A stretch of 64,000 bases of DNA, from assembly GCA_005843825.1 (NCBI GenBank), contig SZXX01000044.1, positions 1 to 64,000 of the forward strand. The letters run 5' to 3'. Positions 16,801-27,887 of this stretch are shown here, in pieces. The notes beneath the pieces are model-generated. The model was not told the DNA's origin. It saw only the letters and a program-made list of their open reading frames with translations, and made no database searches. Positions within the stretch are counted from its first letter, which is position 1, and the number at the start of each line of letters is the position of its first letter. Position numbers and translations under genes: made by a program. This stretch comes from Chlorobium sp. GTDB taxonomy: Bacteria; Bacteroidota; Chlorobiia; Chlorobiales; Chlorobiaceae.

Positions 16801-18786
16801 ATGCCTGAAAATCCCTTTAAAAAGCCGGTAAAAGATACTTCCCAAAATAAATTCAAGCCGGTGAAAGACGATGAAGAAAAGGCTGGATGGTTTCAGGGAA
16901 CAGGACAAAGCCCTCAGGCAAAATTTCCCCGGTTCATATTTTTTATGATGGCTGCCCTGCTGATGCTTTTTGTTTTTCAACGTTTTTTTGCTAATCCCGC
17001 GAACCCTGAAATAACCTATAACGAGTATAAAACGCTTCTTTCCCAAACTCTTGTTACTGAAATAACGGTTAAAACATTTGAGGATAAGTCAGCCATTCTG
17101 AATGGAAAACTTAAAACTGTTACTCCCCTATCTCTGATCAACAATACAAGCCTTCCTTCTGACCGGTTTGCGGTCAGAATCCCTTCATTCAGCCTGGAGC
17201 AAGCTGACATCCTTGCAGAAAAAGGAATCCGTATCAAAGTTGAGGAGGGCACCAGCCCCCTGAATACCTTTTTAGTACTGTTTGCTCCCTGGATTATTTT
17301 CGGTGTTATTTATTTTTTTCTCTTCAGGCGAATGAACAGTCAAAACAGCGGACAGGCAAAAAATATTTTCAGCTTCAGCAAAAGCCGTGCAAAGCTTGTC
17401 AGTGAATTTGATGTTAAAACCACCTTTAAGGATGTTGCCGGCGTTGATGAGGCGATTGAAGAACTGCAGGAAACTGTCGAATTCCTTACTAATCCTGAAA
17501 AATTCCAGCGAATCGGTGGAAAAATCCCTAAAGGAGTACTGCTCCTCGGCCCTCCCGGTACTGGTAAAACTCTTCTGGCAAAAGCTATTGCAGGCGAAGC
17601 CAAAGTGCCTTTTTTCTCAATATCAGGAGCTGATTTTGTTGAGATGTTTGTCGGTGTTGGAGCAGCAAGGGTAAGGGATCTGTTTGAGCAGGCAAAGAAA
17701 AATGCCCCATGTATTGTTTTTATCGATGAAATTGATGCGGTTGGCCGCAGTCGCGGAGCAGGCCTTGGAGGAGGGCATGATGAACGGGAGCAGACCCTGA
17801 ACCAGCTTCTTGTGGAAATGGATGGCTTTACAACAAGCGAGAATGTTATCCTTATTGCAGCAACCAACCGCCCGGATGTGCTTGATACTGCACTGCTCAG
17901 ACCGGGCAGGTTTGATCGACAAATTACTATTGACAAACCTGATATTCGGGGACGTGAAGCTATTTTAAAAATTCATACCCGCAATACTCCCCTGGCAGAA
18001 AATGTCGATATCAACATTCTTGCAAAAAGCTCTCCCGGATTTTCAGGTGCCGACCTTGCGAATCTGGTCAATGAAGCAGCACTTCTTGCCGCTCGCACCG
18101 ATCAGCCGCTTATTACTGCAGATAATTTCGAGCAGGCTCGCGATAAAATCCTTATGGGTCCGGAAAGAAAAAGCATGTTTATTTCTGATGAGCAGAAAAA
18201 ACTGACAGCCTACCATGAAGCCGGCCATGTGCTTGTATCGACATATACAAAGGGATCCGATCCGATCCATAAGGTTACGATTATCCCGAGAGGCAGAAGT
18301 CTGGGGCTTACGGCATACCTCCCTCTTGAAGACCGCTACACTCATAATAAGGAGTATCTGCTGGCAATGATTACCTATGCCCTTGGCGGCAGGGTCGCTG
18401 AAGACATTATATTTCATGAAACAAGTACAGGTGCAGCAAACGATATAGAAAAAGCTACAGATATTGCCCGCAGAATGGTACGGCAATGGGGAATGAGCGA
18501 AACTCTCGGCCCGATCAATTACGGAGACAGCAACAAGGAGGTGTTTCTTGGAAAAGATTACTCCCATATACGCGAGTACAGTGAGGAAACTGCCCTTCAG
18601 ATTGATATCGAAGTTAGAAATATTATAATGACCTGCATGGAGAATGCTAAAAGCATTCTCAACGAAAAAAGTTCGATTCTGCATCGCCTTGCGGGAGTGC
18701 TTATTGAAAAGGAGTCTCTCAATGCAGCCGAGATAAAAGAGATTATAGGTTACGAACCGCCGCTTCCCGGCCTCGCAATGTCATAA
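16801..18786 (+). CDS. ftsH: ATP-dependent zinc metalloprotease FtsH
   Basis: A 661-aa membrane AAA+ protease that degrades misassembled membrane proteins and regulatory substrates. From the ATG at 16801 it has a soluble N-terminus, TM1 (about 43-62), a periplasmic loop, TM2 (about 156-176), Walker A GPPGTGKT (250-257), Walker B VFIDE (306-310), the SRH with RPGRFDR (about 367-373) and zinc site HEAGH (472-476). The frame continues upstream to an ATG at 16678, which would add a third hydrophobic segment and disturb the normal two-TM topology; I therefore prefer 16801, although no good ribosome binding site precedes either. The gene diverges from gltX. Confidence 0.93.
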   Translation: MPENPFKKPVKDTSQNKFKPVKDDEEKAGWFQGTGQSPQAKFPRFIFFMMAALLMLFVFQRFFANPANPEITYNEYKTLLSQTLVTEITVKTFEDKSAILNGKLKTVTPLSLINNTSLPSDRFAVRIPSFSLEQADILAEKGIRIKVEEGTSPLNTFLVLFAPWIIFGVIYFFLFRRMNSQNSGQAKNIFSFSKSRAKLVSEFDVKTTFKDVAGVDEAIEELQETVEFLTNPEKFQRIGGKIPKGVLLLGPPGTGKTLLAKAIAGEAKVPFFSISGADFVEMFVGVGAARVRDLFEQAKKNAPCIVFIDEIDAVGRSRGAGLGGGHDEREQTLNQLLVEMDGFTTSENVILIAATNRPDVLDTALLRPGRFDRQITIDKPDIRGREAILKIHTRNTPLAENVDINILAKSSPGFSGADLANLVNEAALLAARTDQPLITADNFEQARDKILMGPERKSMFISDEQKKLTAYHEAGHVLVSTYTKGSDPIHKVTIIPRGRSLGLTAYLPLEDRYTHNKEYLLAMITYALGGRVAEDIIFHETSTGAANDIEKATDIARRMVRQWGMSETLGPINYGDSNKEVFLGKDYSHIREYSEETALQIDIEVRNIIMTCMENAKSILNEKSSILHRLAGVLIEKESLNAAEIKEIIGYEPPLPGLAMS

Positions 18787-18808
18787 CGGGATTAACGGGA
18801 TATTACCC

Positions 18809-19174
18809 ATGCAACTCATCGGTTTACTTGGTATCGGCATTGGAGCCGGCCTGCTTTCAGGAATGTTCGGTGTTGGCGGGGGACTTGTAATAGTTCCGGC
18901 AATGGTACTCTTTTTCGGCATGACCCAGCATACAGCTGTCGGCACCTCACTTATTGCGCTGCTTCTGCCGGTTGGGCTTCTTGGGGTAATCGAGTATTAT
19001 CGTGCAGGAAAAATTTCGATGGAAAACATTTTGATTGGGCTTATCATTGCTGCGGGACTTTTTGCCGGAGCTTATTTCGGAGCGAAAATTGCGACGCATC
19101 TTTCAAATGACCTCCTCCGTAAAGCTTTCGCCGTTTTTATGGGAATTGTTGCTTTTCATTTGTGGTTTAAGTAA
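18809..19174 (+). CDS. half-size TSUP (TauE/SafE) family permease
   Basis: A 121-aa membrane protein with about four hydrophobic helices. The N-terminal GIGAGLLSGMFGVGGGLVIV motif is the signature repeat of the TSUP family (sulfite, sulfonate or other anion exporters). Typical TSUP proteins have two such halves and about 250 residues, so this is a single-repeat form that would need to dimerise. It starts 22 bases after ftsH. In a sulfur-oxidising phototroph a sulfur-anion substrate is plausible but not shown. Confidence 0.82.
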   Translation: MQLIGLLGIGIGAGLLSGMFGVGGGLVIVPAMVLFFGMTQHTAVGTSLIALLLPVGLLGVIEYYRAGKISMENILIGLIIAAGLFAGAYFGAKIATHLSNDLLRKAFAVFMGIVAFHLWFK

Positions 19175-19210
19175 ATATAAGTCTTACAATAACCTAAGCT
19201 TTATAGAACC

Positions 19211-19519
19211 ATGGGAAACACAACGACAAAAGCAGACCTGGTCAATGTAATTGCCCACAAAACAGGCTTGACAAAGAATGAAACAGAATCAATAGTTGAC
19301 AGCTTGTTTGAGAGTATTATTGACTCTCTGAAAGAAGGAAAAAGAATTGAAATAAGAGGGTTCGGCTCATTCAATATCAGGTTTAAAAATCTGCGTCAGG
19401 CAAGAAATCCGAGAACCGGAGAGAAAGTTACTGTCGATCCAAAAAACGTACCGACTTTTAAAATCTCAAAAGAGTTCAAGCTCGCCGTAAGTGAAAGTCT
19501 GAAACCCGGTAGCAAATAG
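19211..19519 (+). CDS. HU/IHF family DNA-binding protein
   Basis: A 102-aa nucleoid protein. An N-terminal helical dimerisation part (TKADLVNVIAHKTGL) is followed by IEIRGFGSFNIRFK and the DNA-clasping arm RQARNPRTGEKVTV with the minor-groove Pro in NPRTG. The arm and length fit the HU/IHF superfamily; the sequence looks somewhat IHF-like (GFGSF, ARNPRTGE), but subunit identity cannot be decided. It bends DNA in the nucleoid or at promoters, including possibly sigma-54 promoters. Confidence 0.92.
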   Translation: MGNTTTKADLVNVIAHKTGLTKNETESIVDSLFESIIDSLKEGKRIEIRGFGSFNIRFKNLRQARNPRTGEKVTVDPKNVPTFKISKEFKLAVSESLKPGSK

Positions 19520-19537
19520 ACCCATCATTGCTCGCTA

Positions 19538-20944
19538 CTATATAAAGAAGAGCCACCATATCAAGACAAAAAACGGGATAAGAACAGGTATTGAGTATTT
19601 AAAAATATACTCAATGAATCCAGGCACTTCAACCTTGCCTTGAGTAGCAATATTTTTTACCATAAAATTCGGAGCATTGCCTATATAGGTCAATGAGCCG
19701 AAAAATACTGATGCCATGGAAATGGCCATCAGATAAATATCAGAGCTTACATCTCCAGAAACGGGAGAGCTTACTCCATGTGCAAATTTCTGCATATCGG
19801 AAACTGAGTTGATATCCATTCCAAACTTGCCTGAAGCTCCGGCTAAAAAGCTCAGATAGGTTGGCGCATTATCAAGAACTCCCGACAAAACGCCTGTCAT
19901 CCAGTAAAAGCGTGTTACTGAAAATCCACCGCCGTGGGCTGATGCATAATCGCCCATAAGCTCAAGCGCAGGAATCATTGTTGCAAATATTCCGATAAAA
20001 AGAAAGGCTACCTCTCGAATCGGTATAAAGTTAAAATTATTGCCTTTAAGCGCCTCCTTATCAGCAGTTGTATACGCAGCAAAAGCAACAGCAAACATAA
20101 GCAGTTCACGAATACCAAAGGGAAGATGCAGCATGGTCTGAAGACTCGGCAACCAGGAAATAACTGAAGGGTCGAGAAAGACTGCGCCTATCACCATAGC
20201 GAGATACATGAAGCTTTTTGCTCCAACGACGCTCACTTTGCCGGATTGTTCAGGTGCCGCGGTCTCTCGGTTCCCAACCCTGCTGTCTAACACAATAAAG
20301 ATCAGAATCAGACCACCAAGCGTGAGAATCCAGGGAAACCATATTTTTTGGACTGCCCAGAAAAACGGCACTCCTTTTAAGAATCCTAAAAACAGAGGTG
20401 GATCGCCAATAGGGGTTAACGCTCCTCCTATATTGCTGACAATAAAAATAAAAAACACGATATGAAACGCCTTGATTCGCCCTTCATTGATACGAATAAA
20501 GGGCCGGATAAGAAGCATGGAGGCGCCTGTTGTTCCGATAACATTTGAAACCAGTGCTCCGGCTAAAAGCAATGCTCCGTTAATGAGTGGACTCCCGCGT
20601 CTCTCAATCCTGATAAGAATTCCACCGGAAACGACAAAGAGGGCTGTTATCAATGCAATAAACGAGAGATACTCTTCAAGCGAATGCAGAAGAATCCTGC
20701 CCCCCTGCTCCATTACAAACAAGTAATATGCAGCAACGATTCCGCCAAGCCCGATGGATACTTTGCTGTAATGATGCTCCCAGAAGTGAGAATAGAGGAA
20801 AGGACCGGTGGCGATCATCAAAAGAAGCAGAATGAAAGGAGCTGCAAGCCAGACTGGGGGGAGGTGATTGTGCAACTGCAAAAGATGAACGGCAGCCAGC
20901 GCTGCCGTTTCATTACAATTCGCTGCAATCAGCGATTTACTCAT
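19538..20944 (-). CDS. NhaD-type sodium:proton antiporter
   Basis: A 468-aa polytopic membrane protein with about 11-12 hydrophobic segments. NhaD/ion-transporter-superfamily features include the GGALTPIGDPPLFLGFLKG stretch and SGVLDNAPTYLSF, which carry polar residues within membrane helices as expected for Na+/H+ binding. The first helix is preceded by an N-terminus rich in His and Leu. It lies just 9 bases downstream of apt on the same strand. Function by family is Na+ extrusion and pH homeostasis. Confidence 0.85.
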   Translation of the reverse strand: MSKSLIAANCNETAALAAVHLLQLHNHLPPVWLAAPFILLLLMIATGPFLYSHFWEHHYSKVSIGLGGIVAAYYLFVMEQGGRILLHSLEEYLSFIALITALFVVSGGILIRIERRGSPLINGALLLAGALVSNVIGTTGASMLLIRPFIRINEGRIKAFHIVFFIFIVSNIGGALTPIGDPPLFLGFLKGVPFFWAVQKIWFPWILTLGGLILIFIVLDSRVGNRETAAPEQSGKVSVVGAKSFMYLAMVIGAVFLDPSVISWLPSLQTMLHLPFGIRELLMFAVAFAAYTTADKEALKGNNFNFIPIREVAFLFIGIFATMIPALELMGDYASAHGGGFSVTRFYWMTGVLSGVLDNAPTYLSFLAGASGKFGMDINSVSDMQKFAHGVSSPVSGDVSSDIYLMAISMASVFFGSLTYIGNAPNFMVKNIATQGKVEVPGFIEYIFKYSIPVLIPFFVLIWWLFFI

Positions 20945-20953
20945 GTTTCTTTC

Positions 20954-21487
20954 TTACTCCCCTTCAAAGTCAGTAAGAGAGAAAACGCTGTATCCCTTGT
21001 CGCGAATTTTCTGTTCGCCACCGATATCAGGCAGGTTAACGATAAAGGCCATTTCAGAAACAATGCCGCCGACCTTTTCGACCAATGCCGCTGCGGCAAG
21101 AGCAGTTCCGCCGGTAGCAAGCAGATCATCGACAAGAAGTACCTTCTGACCCGCAACAAGTGCATCAACATGGATCTCAATTTTATCGGTACCATACTCC
21201 AGCTCGTACTCCTGTGACACAACATCAGCAGGCAGTTTTCCTGGTTTTCTAACTGGAACAAAGCCTTTGCCAAGCGTGTAAGCCAAGGCACCGCCGATGA
21301 TAAATCCTCTGGCCTCTATACCTACAATAACATCGAAATCAAGACCTTGAAGCAGGTAGTGCTGAGTCAGATTGTCAATTACCAGCCTGAAACCTACCGG
21401 ATCCTTGATAAGGGTGGTAATATCACGAAAGAGGATCCCTTTTTTCGGATAGTCAGGAATCGAACGGATACGGGATTTAATGGGCAT
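20954..21487 (-). CDS. apt: adenine phosphoribosyltransferase
   Basis: A 177-aa cytosolic salvage enzyme converting adenine and PRPP to AMP. The PRPP motif VLLVDDLLATGGT is intact and the N-terminal RSIPDYPKKGILFRDIT is the Apt signature. I chose the ATG at 21487; a TTG nine bases upstream would add three residues. The next downstream gene is nhaD. Confidence 0.95.
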   Translation of the reverse strand: MPIKSRIRSIPDYPKKGILFRDITTLIKDPVGFRLVIDNLTQHYLLQGLDFDVIVGIEARGFIIGGALAYTLGKGFVPVRKPGKLPADVVSQEYELEYGTDKIEIHVDALVAGQKVLLVDDLLATGGTALAAAALVEKVGGIVSEMAFIVNLPDIGGEQKIRDKGYSVFSLTDFEGE

Positions 21488-21532
21488 GGATGGCAATGAT
21501 TTAGTTGATGGTGCGGTAAGGATTACTGGAAA

Positions 21533-22891
21533 TCAAGATAGCACTCTCCCTTTTAAATTCAAATCATCTCCTAACGACTCAATCAATACCGTCAATTCAT
21601 TTCCTGACAGAGTACGCGCAACAGCGTGATCACTCTCAACCAGCACCCGAAGATAGTTCGGAGTATAACCGCTGCATTGAGCTATCCCTTTTTTTACCGG
21701 CTTACTCGCCTCAAAAAGCACCTTGCACTCTTTTCCTGCATAGCGCTCTTTAAACTGATACTCCTTTCGACGCCCAAGTTCTATGAGTGCTGCATAACGC
21801 CTTGCAATCTCACCCGACTCAACCGGGGTTCGCTCATTGCTTGCCACTTGACGTTCAAGAGGGGTCCCTGGTCGTACGGAACAACTGAATACATGAAGAT
21901 ATGCCAGGGGGAGTTCCTCTAGGAAACGATACATCAGTAGAAAATCATCCACGGTTTCTCCGGGATAGCCAACGATCACATCTGTTCCGATGGCACAGTC
22001 GGCGATTCGTTCAACCGCATTTTTCACTCGTGATCTGTACATTGCCGTATCATAACGGCGGCGCATTGCCTTGAGAACAGTGTCCGATCCACTCTGGAGA
22101 GGAATATGAAAATGAGGAACTATTTTTTCTGATCCTGCAACAAGAGAAATCAACTCATCATCAATAAAATCCGGCTCTATCGAACTGATACGGATACGGC
22201 TGACGTCGACATCCTCAAGCTTCAGCAGGAGATCACTAAGCCGAGAGCCCTCATGACGATAATCGCCAATATTAACTCCGGTAAGAACAATTTCCCGATA
22301 TCCTGACGAAGCCATGGTGTGGGCCCGCTCAACAATTTGAGCCACAGGAAGCGAGCGCGACCCTCCCCTTGCTCTCGGAATCGTGCAATATGCGCAACCA
22401 TAGTCGCAGCCATCCTGTATTTTCAAAAACGCACGGGTCCGGTCAGAACTCTCTGCCGACGGTAAAGAGTATCCGGGATAAACCTCATCAAAAGTACCGG
22501 CTGGAGAGACCTTGACAAGCGGAGAGACAATCGTTCCGGAAATGATATCGTCGTACGATTGTATATTGAATTTATCGTTGCTGCCAAGAATGGCGTCTAC
22601 ACCCTCTATTGAAGCAAGAATTTCCGGATTCAACTGAGCATAACATCCGACGACTGCAACCCGGCTGGCAGGATTTTTTCTTATGATTCCCCTGATTTTC
22701 TGACGGCTTTTCTTTTCTGCCTGTTTTGTAACTGCACAGGTATGCACAATAATAAGATCAGCGCCCTCTTCTATTGACCGCAACTCCCAGCCTTGCTGAC
22801 ATAAATCATCAAGAATAGAGGAGGTTTCAGCATAATTCAGTTTACACCCAAGGGTTACTGCAGCAACTCGCTTATGAATATGATCGTTCAT
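21533..22891 (-). CDS. mtaB: tRNA-t6A37 methylthiotransferase MtaB
   Basis: A 452-aa radical-SAM methylthiotransferase of the MiaB/MtaB/RimO group. The N-terminal UPF0004 domain contains TLGCKLNYAET and further Cys residues (HTCAVT, VGCYAQ) for the first 4Fe-4S cluster. The radical-SAM cluster motif is C-DYG-C-AY-C in KIQDGCDYGCAYCTIPRARG. The C-terminal TRAM part is short. The LGCK (rather than LGCQ or LGCA) N-terminus favours MtaB, which makes ms2t6A at position 37 of ANN-decoding tRNAs. Confidence 0.9.
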   Translation of the reverse strand: MNDHIHKRVAAVTLGCKLNYAETSSILDDLCQQGWELRSIEEGADLIIVHTCAVTKQAEKKSRQKIRGIIRKNPASRVAVVGCYAQLNPEILASIEGVDAILGSNDKFNIQSYDDIISGTIVSPLVKVSPAGTFDEVYPGYSLPSAESSDRTRAFLKIQDGCDYGCAYCTIPRARGGSRSLPVAQIVERAHTMASSGYREIVLTGVNIGDYRHEGSRLSDLLLKLEDVDVSRIRISSIEPDFIDDELISLVAGSEKIVPHFHIPLQSGSDTVLKAMRRRYDTAMYRSRVKNAVERIADCAIGTDVIVGYPGETVDDFLLMYRFLEELPLAYLHVFSCSVRPGTPLERQVASNERTPVESGEIARRYAALIELGRRKEYQFKERYAGKECKVLFEASKPVKKGIAQCSGYTPNYLRVLVESDHAVARTLSGNELTVLIESLGDDLNLKGRVLS

Positions 22892-23030
22892 ATCTCTATT
22901 TTTTCGGCATTGTACTACTTCAAAAGCCTCAATCTTTATAGAAAGAGTTCCCCGCCTTTTTCTTTATCATGTAAGACAGTAATTTTGTATCGTCTCTTGT
23001 AAATTGATCGAATTTCTCATAAAAAGTTAT

Positions 23031-23948
23031 ATGAATTCCTCTCCTTTCTCTTGCGGTTTCGCAATAATTATAGGCCCGCCAAATGCCGGCAAGTCGACCC
23101 TGCTCAACGAGCTGCTCGACTATAAACTTTCAATTGTAACACCTAAGCCGCAAACCACAAGGAAAAAAATCACAGGAATATACCACAACGATACCTGTCA
23201 GATAATATTTCTCGATACACCGGGCATCATGAAGCCTCAGCAGCAGTTGCATGAATCGATGCTTGAAATTATCAGAACTACCCTGAAAGATGCTGATATC
23301 GTGATTGCCCTGCTGCCTTTTTCCGGGAAAAAAGATCTTTTTGACAGGGAATTCGCTGAAGAATTGTTCAATGACTGGCTGAAACCATCGGGGAAAAAGG
23401 TTATTGCCGTGCTCAACAAATGCGATCTGGTAACCACTGCCCGTCAGCTTGAAGCTGAAGAGATTGTAAAAAGCACATGGAATCCGGCAGCAGTCCTCTC
23501 TGTTTCAGCATTGAAAGCCAGTAACCTCCCGCAGCTCATAGAAGCTATCCGTCCTTTTCTTCCACTCCATTATCCTTTATATCCTGAAGATACTCTCAGC
23601 ACGGCTCCTGAGCGGTTTTTTGTCAGTGAAATCATCCGTGAAAAGATATTTCTGCTCTATGGCCGTGAAGTTCCTTATTCAACCGAAGTAGTCATTGACG
23701 AATTCAAGGAGCAGCATGAAGCCGACCCGACAAGAAAGGATCTTATCCGCTGCTCGGTCATCGTTGAGCGTGAAACACAGAAGCAGATCCTTATTGGACA
23801 CAAGGGAGTCGCTTTGAAAAAACTGGGTCAGACTGCAAGAAAAGATATAGAGGAGATGCTGGGACGTCCGGTATTTCTTGAACTCTTTATAAAAGTGCGG
23901 CCGGATTGGAGAAAGAAAAACAACCTGCTGAAAAGTTACGGTTATTAA
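23031..23948 (+). CDS. era: GTPase Era
   Basis: A 305-aa ribosome-assembly GTPase acting on the 16S rRNA 3' end. G1 GPPNAGKS (about 15-22), G3 DTPG, G4 NKCD and a C-terminal KH RNA-binding domain (about 215-300, with the [12 protein letters not shown] loop) are all present. The ATG at 23031 is preferred over the in-frame TTG at 23004, since Era proteins begin shortly before the G1 motif. It ends at a hairpin terminator shared with the convergent rpsA. Confidence 0.94.
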   Translation: MNSSPFSCGFAIIIGPPNAGKSTLLNELLDYKLSIVTPKPQTTRKKITGIYHNDTCQIIFLDTPGIMKPQQQLHESMLEIIRTTLKDADIVIALLPFSGKKDLFDREFAEELFNDWLKPSGKKVIAVLNKCDLVTTARQLEAEEIVKSTWNPAAVLSVSALKASNLPQLIEAIRPFLPLHYPLYPEDTLSTAPERFFVSEIIREKIFLLYGREVPYSTEVVIDEFKEQHEADPTRKDLIRCSVIVERETQKQILIGHKGVALKKLGQTARKDIEEMLGRPVFLELFIKVRPDWRKKNNLLKSYGY

Positions 23949-23974
23949 TCACCCGTACCATTACTGACACAACA

Positions 23975-24010
23975 AAAAAAAGCCTTCCCTGTTAAGAGAA
24001 GGCTTTTTTT
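23975..24010. terminator. bidirectional intrinsic terminator between era and rpsA
   Basis: An AGCCTTC/GAAGGCT stem extended by seven A-T pairs closes a loop of about 10 bases. The T-run on the plus strand follows era, and the A-run gives a T-run for rpsA on the minus strand. Confidence 0.88.
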
Positions 24011-24036
24011 ATAGAGAGTAGACCGAAAAAGAAACG

Positions 24037-25827
24037 TTAATTCTCAACCGGCTTTTGTTCGCTGCTCTTTCTGTCAGATGATTTAACAGGAGGTTCAAGT
24101 TCAGCGGATGCTGCCTCGATCTCCTTTTTCTCATTTGGATGAGCAAGCAGGTATGCCTCAATCTCTTCCTTGTTCTTATCCTTGAAATATTCAAGGGCAG
24201 AAAGAATAATGCGCTTGTTTTCCTTATCGAATTCAATGACGCGAAGAGGAAGTTCATCGCCAATCTTGAATGAAGAGTGGATATCCTTTACACCGCCCTG
24301 AAGAAGGTGCGATACAGGAACAAAACCATCAACATCTCCAGGAAGAATCACAATAACACCTTTTTCGATGATCTGTGAAATCTGTCCAGGTGTTTCGGCT
24401 CCGACAGCATATTTCTGCTCAAACTCGTCCCATGGATCCTGATTGATCTGCTTGTGGCCAAGAGCAATACGGCGGGCATGAACGTCGAACTTAAGCACCT
24501 TGACTTCCAGCTCCTGGTTCTTTTTGACGAGTTCACTTGGATGACGGATTTTCTTCGTCCATGAAAGGTCTGAAATATGAACCAGACCGTCTACACCAGG
24601 CTCCAGCTCAACAAACACACCAAAATCAGTGATGTTGCTGACTGTCCCCTTATGCAGAGAGTTTTCAATGTATTTTTCCGAAAGCGCAATCCATGGATCT
24701 TCGTTGACTCGTTTCATGGAAAGGGAGAGCTTGGTATGATCCTTGTCAATATTCAGGATGACACACTCAACTTCCTGGCCAAGGGTGACAAACTGACCCG
24801 GATGCTTGATATGCTGTGTCCAGCTCATTTCGGAAATATGGACAAGGCCTTCGATGCCCTTTTCGATTTCCACAAAAGCGCCGTAATCAGTAATGGAAAC
24901 AACGCGACCCTGAGCTTTCGATCCGACAGGGTACTTGAGCTCGATATTTTCCCAAGGGTGAGACTCAAGCTGCTTCATGCCGAGAGAGACTCTCTTGGTA
25001 TTTTCGTCAAAGCCTACAACAACAACCTTGATAGGCTGGTCAAGTTCAACAACCTCGGAAGGATGATTGATTCTGCCCCATGTGATATCGGTAATGTGTA
25101 CCAGACCGTCAAGACCACCAAGATCTACAAAAATACCGAAGTCGGTAATATTCTTGACCGTTCCTTCAAGTACCATACCAACCTTGATATTGTCAAGCAT
25201 CTCTTCACGACGGGCAGCATATGCCTCTTCAAGGATGACTTTATGACTGACAACAATATTCTGTGTAACCGGATTGATTTTGACAACTCTGAAGTCCATC
25301 GTCTGACCGACAAGAGCGTCGAAATCGCGAACTGGCTTAACATCAATCTGCGAACCGGGAAGGAATGCTTCAACTCCGGACAGGGAAACGGTCATGCCGC
25401 CCTTGACACGATTGATAATCTTACCGTTGATAATTGTATCGTTTTCAATTGAATCATAGATTTTATCCCAGATTCTAAGGACATCCGCTTTCTTCTTTGA
25501 AAGAATAAGCTGTCCCATCTTGTCTTCGATGTTCTCAAGATAAACCTCAACATCATCACCGACATTGACTTCATCGTCGGCTCTGAATTCAAGCAGAGAT
25601 ACGATACCTTCGGATTTGAACCCGACATCAATCGTAACATCCTTGTTGGATATCGAGACGATGCGGCCCTTGATAATCTCATCTTCGGTAATTTCATTGA
25701 GCGTGCTTGAATAAAGCTGCTCCATCAATGCAAGTTCAGCCGGCTCGTAGTGAGCGAAAAACTTGAGTTTTTTTCTTGCTGGTCTTTCCTTGACCTTCTT
25801 GTCCTGTGTAGTAAATGCTTCTGCCAT
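24037..25827 (-). CDS. rpsA: 30S ribosomal protein S1
   Basis: A 596-aa RNA-binding protein that unfolds mRNA for initiation on the 30S subunit. Six S1/OB-fold repeats can be traced, for example [40 protein letters not shown] and [20 protein letters not shown], with the two N-terminal repeats more divergent, as in other S1 proteins. An acidic/charged tail ([11 protein letters not shown]) closes the protein. It is downstream of cmk on the same strand, a common bacterial pairing. Confidence 0.96.
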   Translation of the reverse strand: MAEAFTTQDKKVKERPARKKLKFFAHYEPAELALMEQLYSSTLNEITEDEIIKGRIVSISNKDVTIDVGFKSEGIVSLLEFRADDEVNVGDDVEVYLENIEDKMGQLILSKKKADVLRIWDKIYDSIENDTIINGKIINRVKGGMTVSLSGVEAFLPGSQIDVKPVRDFDALVGQTMDFRVVKINPVTQNIVVSHKVILEEAYAARREEMLDNIKVGMVLEGTVKNITDFGIFVDLGGLDGLVHITDITWGRINHPSEVVELDQPIKVVVVGFDENTKRVSLGMKQLESHPWENIELKYPVGSKAQGRVVSITDYGAFVEIEKGIEGLVHISEMSWTQHIKHPGQFVTLGQEVECVILNIDKDHTKLSLSMKRVNEDPWIALSEKYIENSLHKGTVSNITDFGVFVELEPGVDGLVHISDLSWTKKIRHPSELVKKNQELEVKVLKFDVHARRIALGHKQINQDPWDEFEQKYAVGAETPGQISQIIEKGVIVILPGDVDGFVPVSHLLQGGVKDIHSSFKIGDELPLRVIEFDKENKRIILSALEYFKDKNKEEIEAYLLAHPNEKKEIEAASAELEPPVKSSDRKSSEQKPVEN

Positions 25828-25931
25828 TAATTTTTTCCTTCCTCTCTTGTAGTTAGCCTGCCAGCCGCGAGAGATATCGGCATGGGGTTTCAGGGTTGAT
25901 AAAAAAAAATCTGTAAACCGCCGGGTAGTGT

Positions 25932-26645
25932 TTACCGGCCATCCTTCTGTAAATCTAATGCCAGATTATATACAATATCCACCTGGCGCTCTATCGTCAA
26001 ATCCGACGTATCAATTTCGTGAGCTTCAACGTGCTTTTTCAACGGCGCATGCTCTCTTTCGGCATCCTCACGATCTCTTTTCTTTATTTCCTCTTCAAGC
26101 ACATCAAGATCAGGCAGTTCGCCTCCATCGGGGCACTTTGCAATCAACTCGGCATATCGTCGTTTTGCTCTTTCCCGGGCATCGGCAACAAGAAATATTT
26201 TCAGTTCGGCATCAGGAAAAACAACAGTCCCGATATCCCTTCCATCCATGACAACCCCGCGCTGGCGACCAAGCTCCTGCTGCATCTCTCTGAGCCTGTC
26301 GCGAACCGGCTTGAGTGAACTGATAAAACTTACCTCACGACTTACCCGGTTATCCCTGATTTCAGCAGTAATATCACTGTCGTTCAAAAAAACACGGTCG
26401 CCGTCAAAACGTATTGCAATATCCTTGATTAAATCGGAAACGCTCTCGGGAGAGCGTCGCAAATCATCGAGTAACCCCTGCCGCAGGGCTTTGAGGGTAA
26501 CAGAACGATACATTGCACCAGTGTCGATATAGACATATCCAAGCTGCTGCGCCACTCTGCGGGCTGTTGTACTCTTTCCGGAAGCTGCCGGCCCGTCAAT
26601 GGCAATGATGATACGCTTTTTCCCGATTTGCTTTTTCACACGCAT
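25932..26645 (-). CDS. cmk: cytidylate kinase
   Basis: A 237-aa enzyme phosphorylating CMP/dCMP with ATP. The P-loop GPAASGKST is at about 18-26, followed by [10 protein letters not shown] (substrate binding) and [12 protein letters not shown] (CMP binding, Arg/Asp). The length is normal. It is transcribed toward rpsA. Confidence 0.95.
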   Translation of the reverse strand: MRVKKQIGKKRIIIAIDGPAASGKSTTARRVAQQLGYVYIDTGAMYRSVTLKALRQGLLDDLRRSPESVSDLIKDIAIRFDGDRVFLNDSDITAEIRDNRVSREVSFISSLKPVRDRLREMQQELGRQRGVVMDGRDIGTVVFPDAELKIFLVADARERAKRRYAELIAKCPDGGELPDLDVLEEEIKKRDREDAEREHAPLKKHVEAHEIDTSDLTIERQVDIVYNLALDLQKDGR

Positions 26646-26748
26646 TTTAATTAGACTTTCATTTTATAAAAAATATTTGCTTTTTCCAAACATATTGGTT
26701 ACATGTTAAAACCCTTGTTTTTTAGTTATTCATATAATATTTCTCTTT

Positions 26749-27840
26749 ATGTCACTTCGCTGCGGCATCGTCGGATTGCCAAATGTTGGAAAGTCTACAC
26801 TTTTCAATGCCATCACTGCAAAACAGGCTGAAGCGGCCAATTATCCTTTCTGTACCATAGAACCCAATGTCGGAACCGTCCTTGTGCCTGACGAGCGTAT
26901 GCAGCAGATTGCTGATGTCGTTCATACGCCAACCCTTGTTCCGGCAACACTTGAAATCGTCGATATTGCAGGCCTTGTAAAAGGGGCAAGCAAGGGAGAG
27001 GGCCTTGGAAACCAGTTCCTGTCACATATCAGGGAGGTTGATGCGATTGTGCATGTCGTTCGATGTTTTGATGATGATAACATCATCCATGTCGAGGGCC
27101 GGATTGACCCTGCTGACGATATTGTCACTATTGAAACCGAGCTGATGCTTGCCGACCTTGACAGTATGGAGCGCCGGATTGAACGCCTGAGAAAAAATGC
27201 CAAAAAAGAAAAAGAGCTGCTGCTCCAGCTTGATCTTGCAGAAAAAATAATCACAGGCCTTGCTGAAGGTATTCCTGCACGAAACATTATTGAAACCGCC
27301 GAGGAACAGGCAATGGCCCGGCAGTTTTTCCTCTTAACGTCCAAACCCATCCTTTTTGCTGCCAACGTAGCAGAAACCGACCTTCCGGATGGAAACGACT
27401 ACACAAAAAAGGTTGCGGAAATAGCTGCCGCATCCGGCGCAAAAATGCTGATTATCAGCGCTCAGACAGAAGCTGATATTGCGGAACTTCCTGAAGAAGA
27501 GCGTCCGGAATTCCTCGAAAGCATAGGGCTGAGCATGTCCGGCCTTGACCGACTGATTAAAACAGCCTATGACCTGCTCGGACTGCAGACCTATTTTACA
27601 GCCGGAGAAAAAGAGGTTCATGCTTGGACAATACGCAAAGGCGCTGCGGCACCGGAAGCTGCAGGAGCAATCCACTCTGATTTTGAAAAAGGCTTTATCC
27701 GGGCTGAAGTGATGTCATACCGCGATCTTATTGAGTTAGGTTCTGAGCAGAAAGTCAAGGTCGCCGGAAAGCTCCGCTCAGAAGGCAAGGAGTATATTGT
27801 CAAAGACGGCGATGTCATTGTTTTCCGTTTTAATGTATAG
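26749..27840 (+). CDS. ychF: ribosome-binding ATPase YchF
   Basis: A 363-aa Obg-family protein. G1 is GLPNVGKST (9-17) and G3 is [17 protein letters not shown]. The G4 position reads NVAETD instead of NKxD, which gives YchF its ATP preference. A central helical domain ([14 protein letters not shown]) and the C-terminal TGS domain (about 280-363) follow. The gene diverges from cmk. Confidence 0.95.
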   Translation: MSLRCGIVGLPNVGKSTLFNAITAKQAEAANYPFCTIEPNVGTVLVPDERMQQIADVVHTPTLVPATLEIVDIAGLVKGASKGEGLGNQFLSHIREVDAIVHVVRCFDDDNIIHVEGRIDPADDIVTIETELMLADLDSMERRIERLRKNAKKEKELLLQLDLAEKIITGLAEGIPARNIIETAEEQAMARQFFLLTSKPILFAANVAETDLPDGNDYTKKVAEIAAASGAKMLIISAQTEADIAELPEEERPEFLESIGLSMSGLDRLIKTAYDLLGLQTYFTAGEKEVHAWTIRKGAAAPEAAGAIHSDFEKGFIRAEVMSYRDLIELGSEQKVKVAGKLRSEGKEYIVKDGDVIVFRFNV

Positions 27841-27887
27841 CGTACAGTTTTTTAACCGTTGACAGTTTACCACTATTCCGACCGGCA

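Noticed and set aside
24577-25452. Plus-strand frame of 291 aa opposite rpsA
   Set aside because: It is the antisense of the repeated S1 domains, with no start signal or family features.
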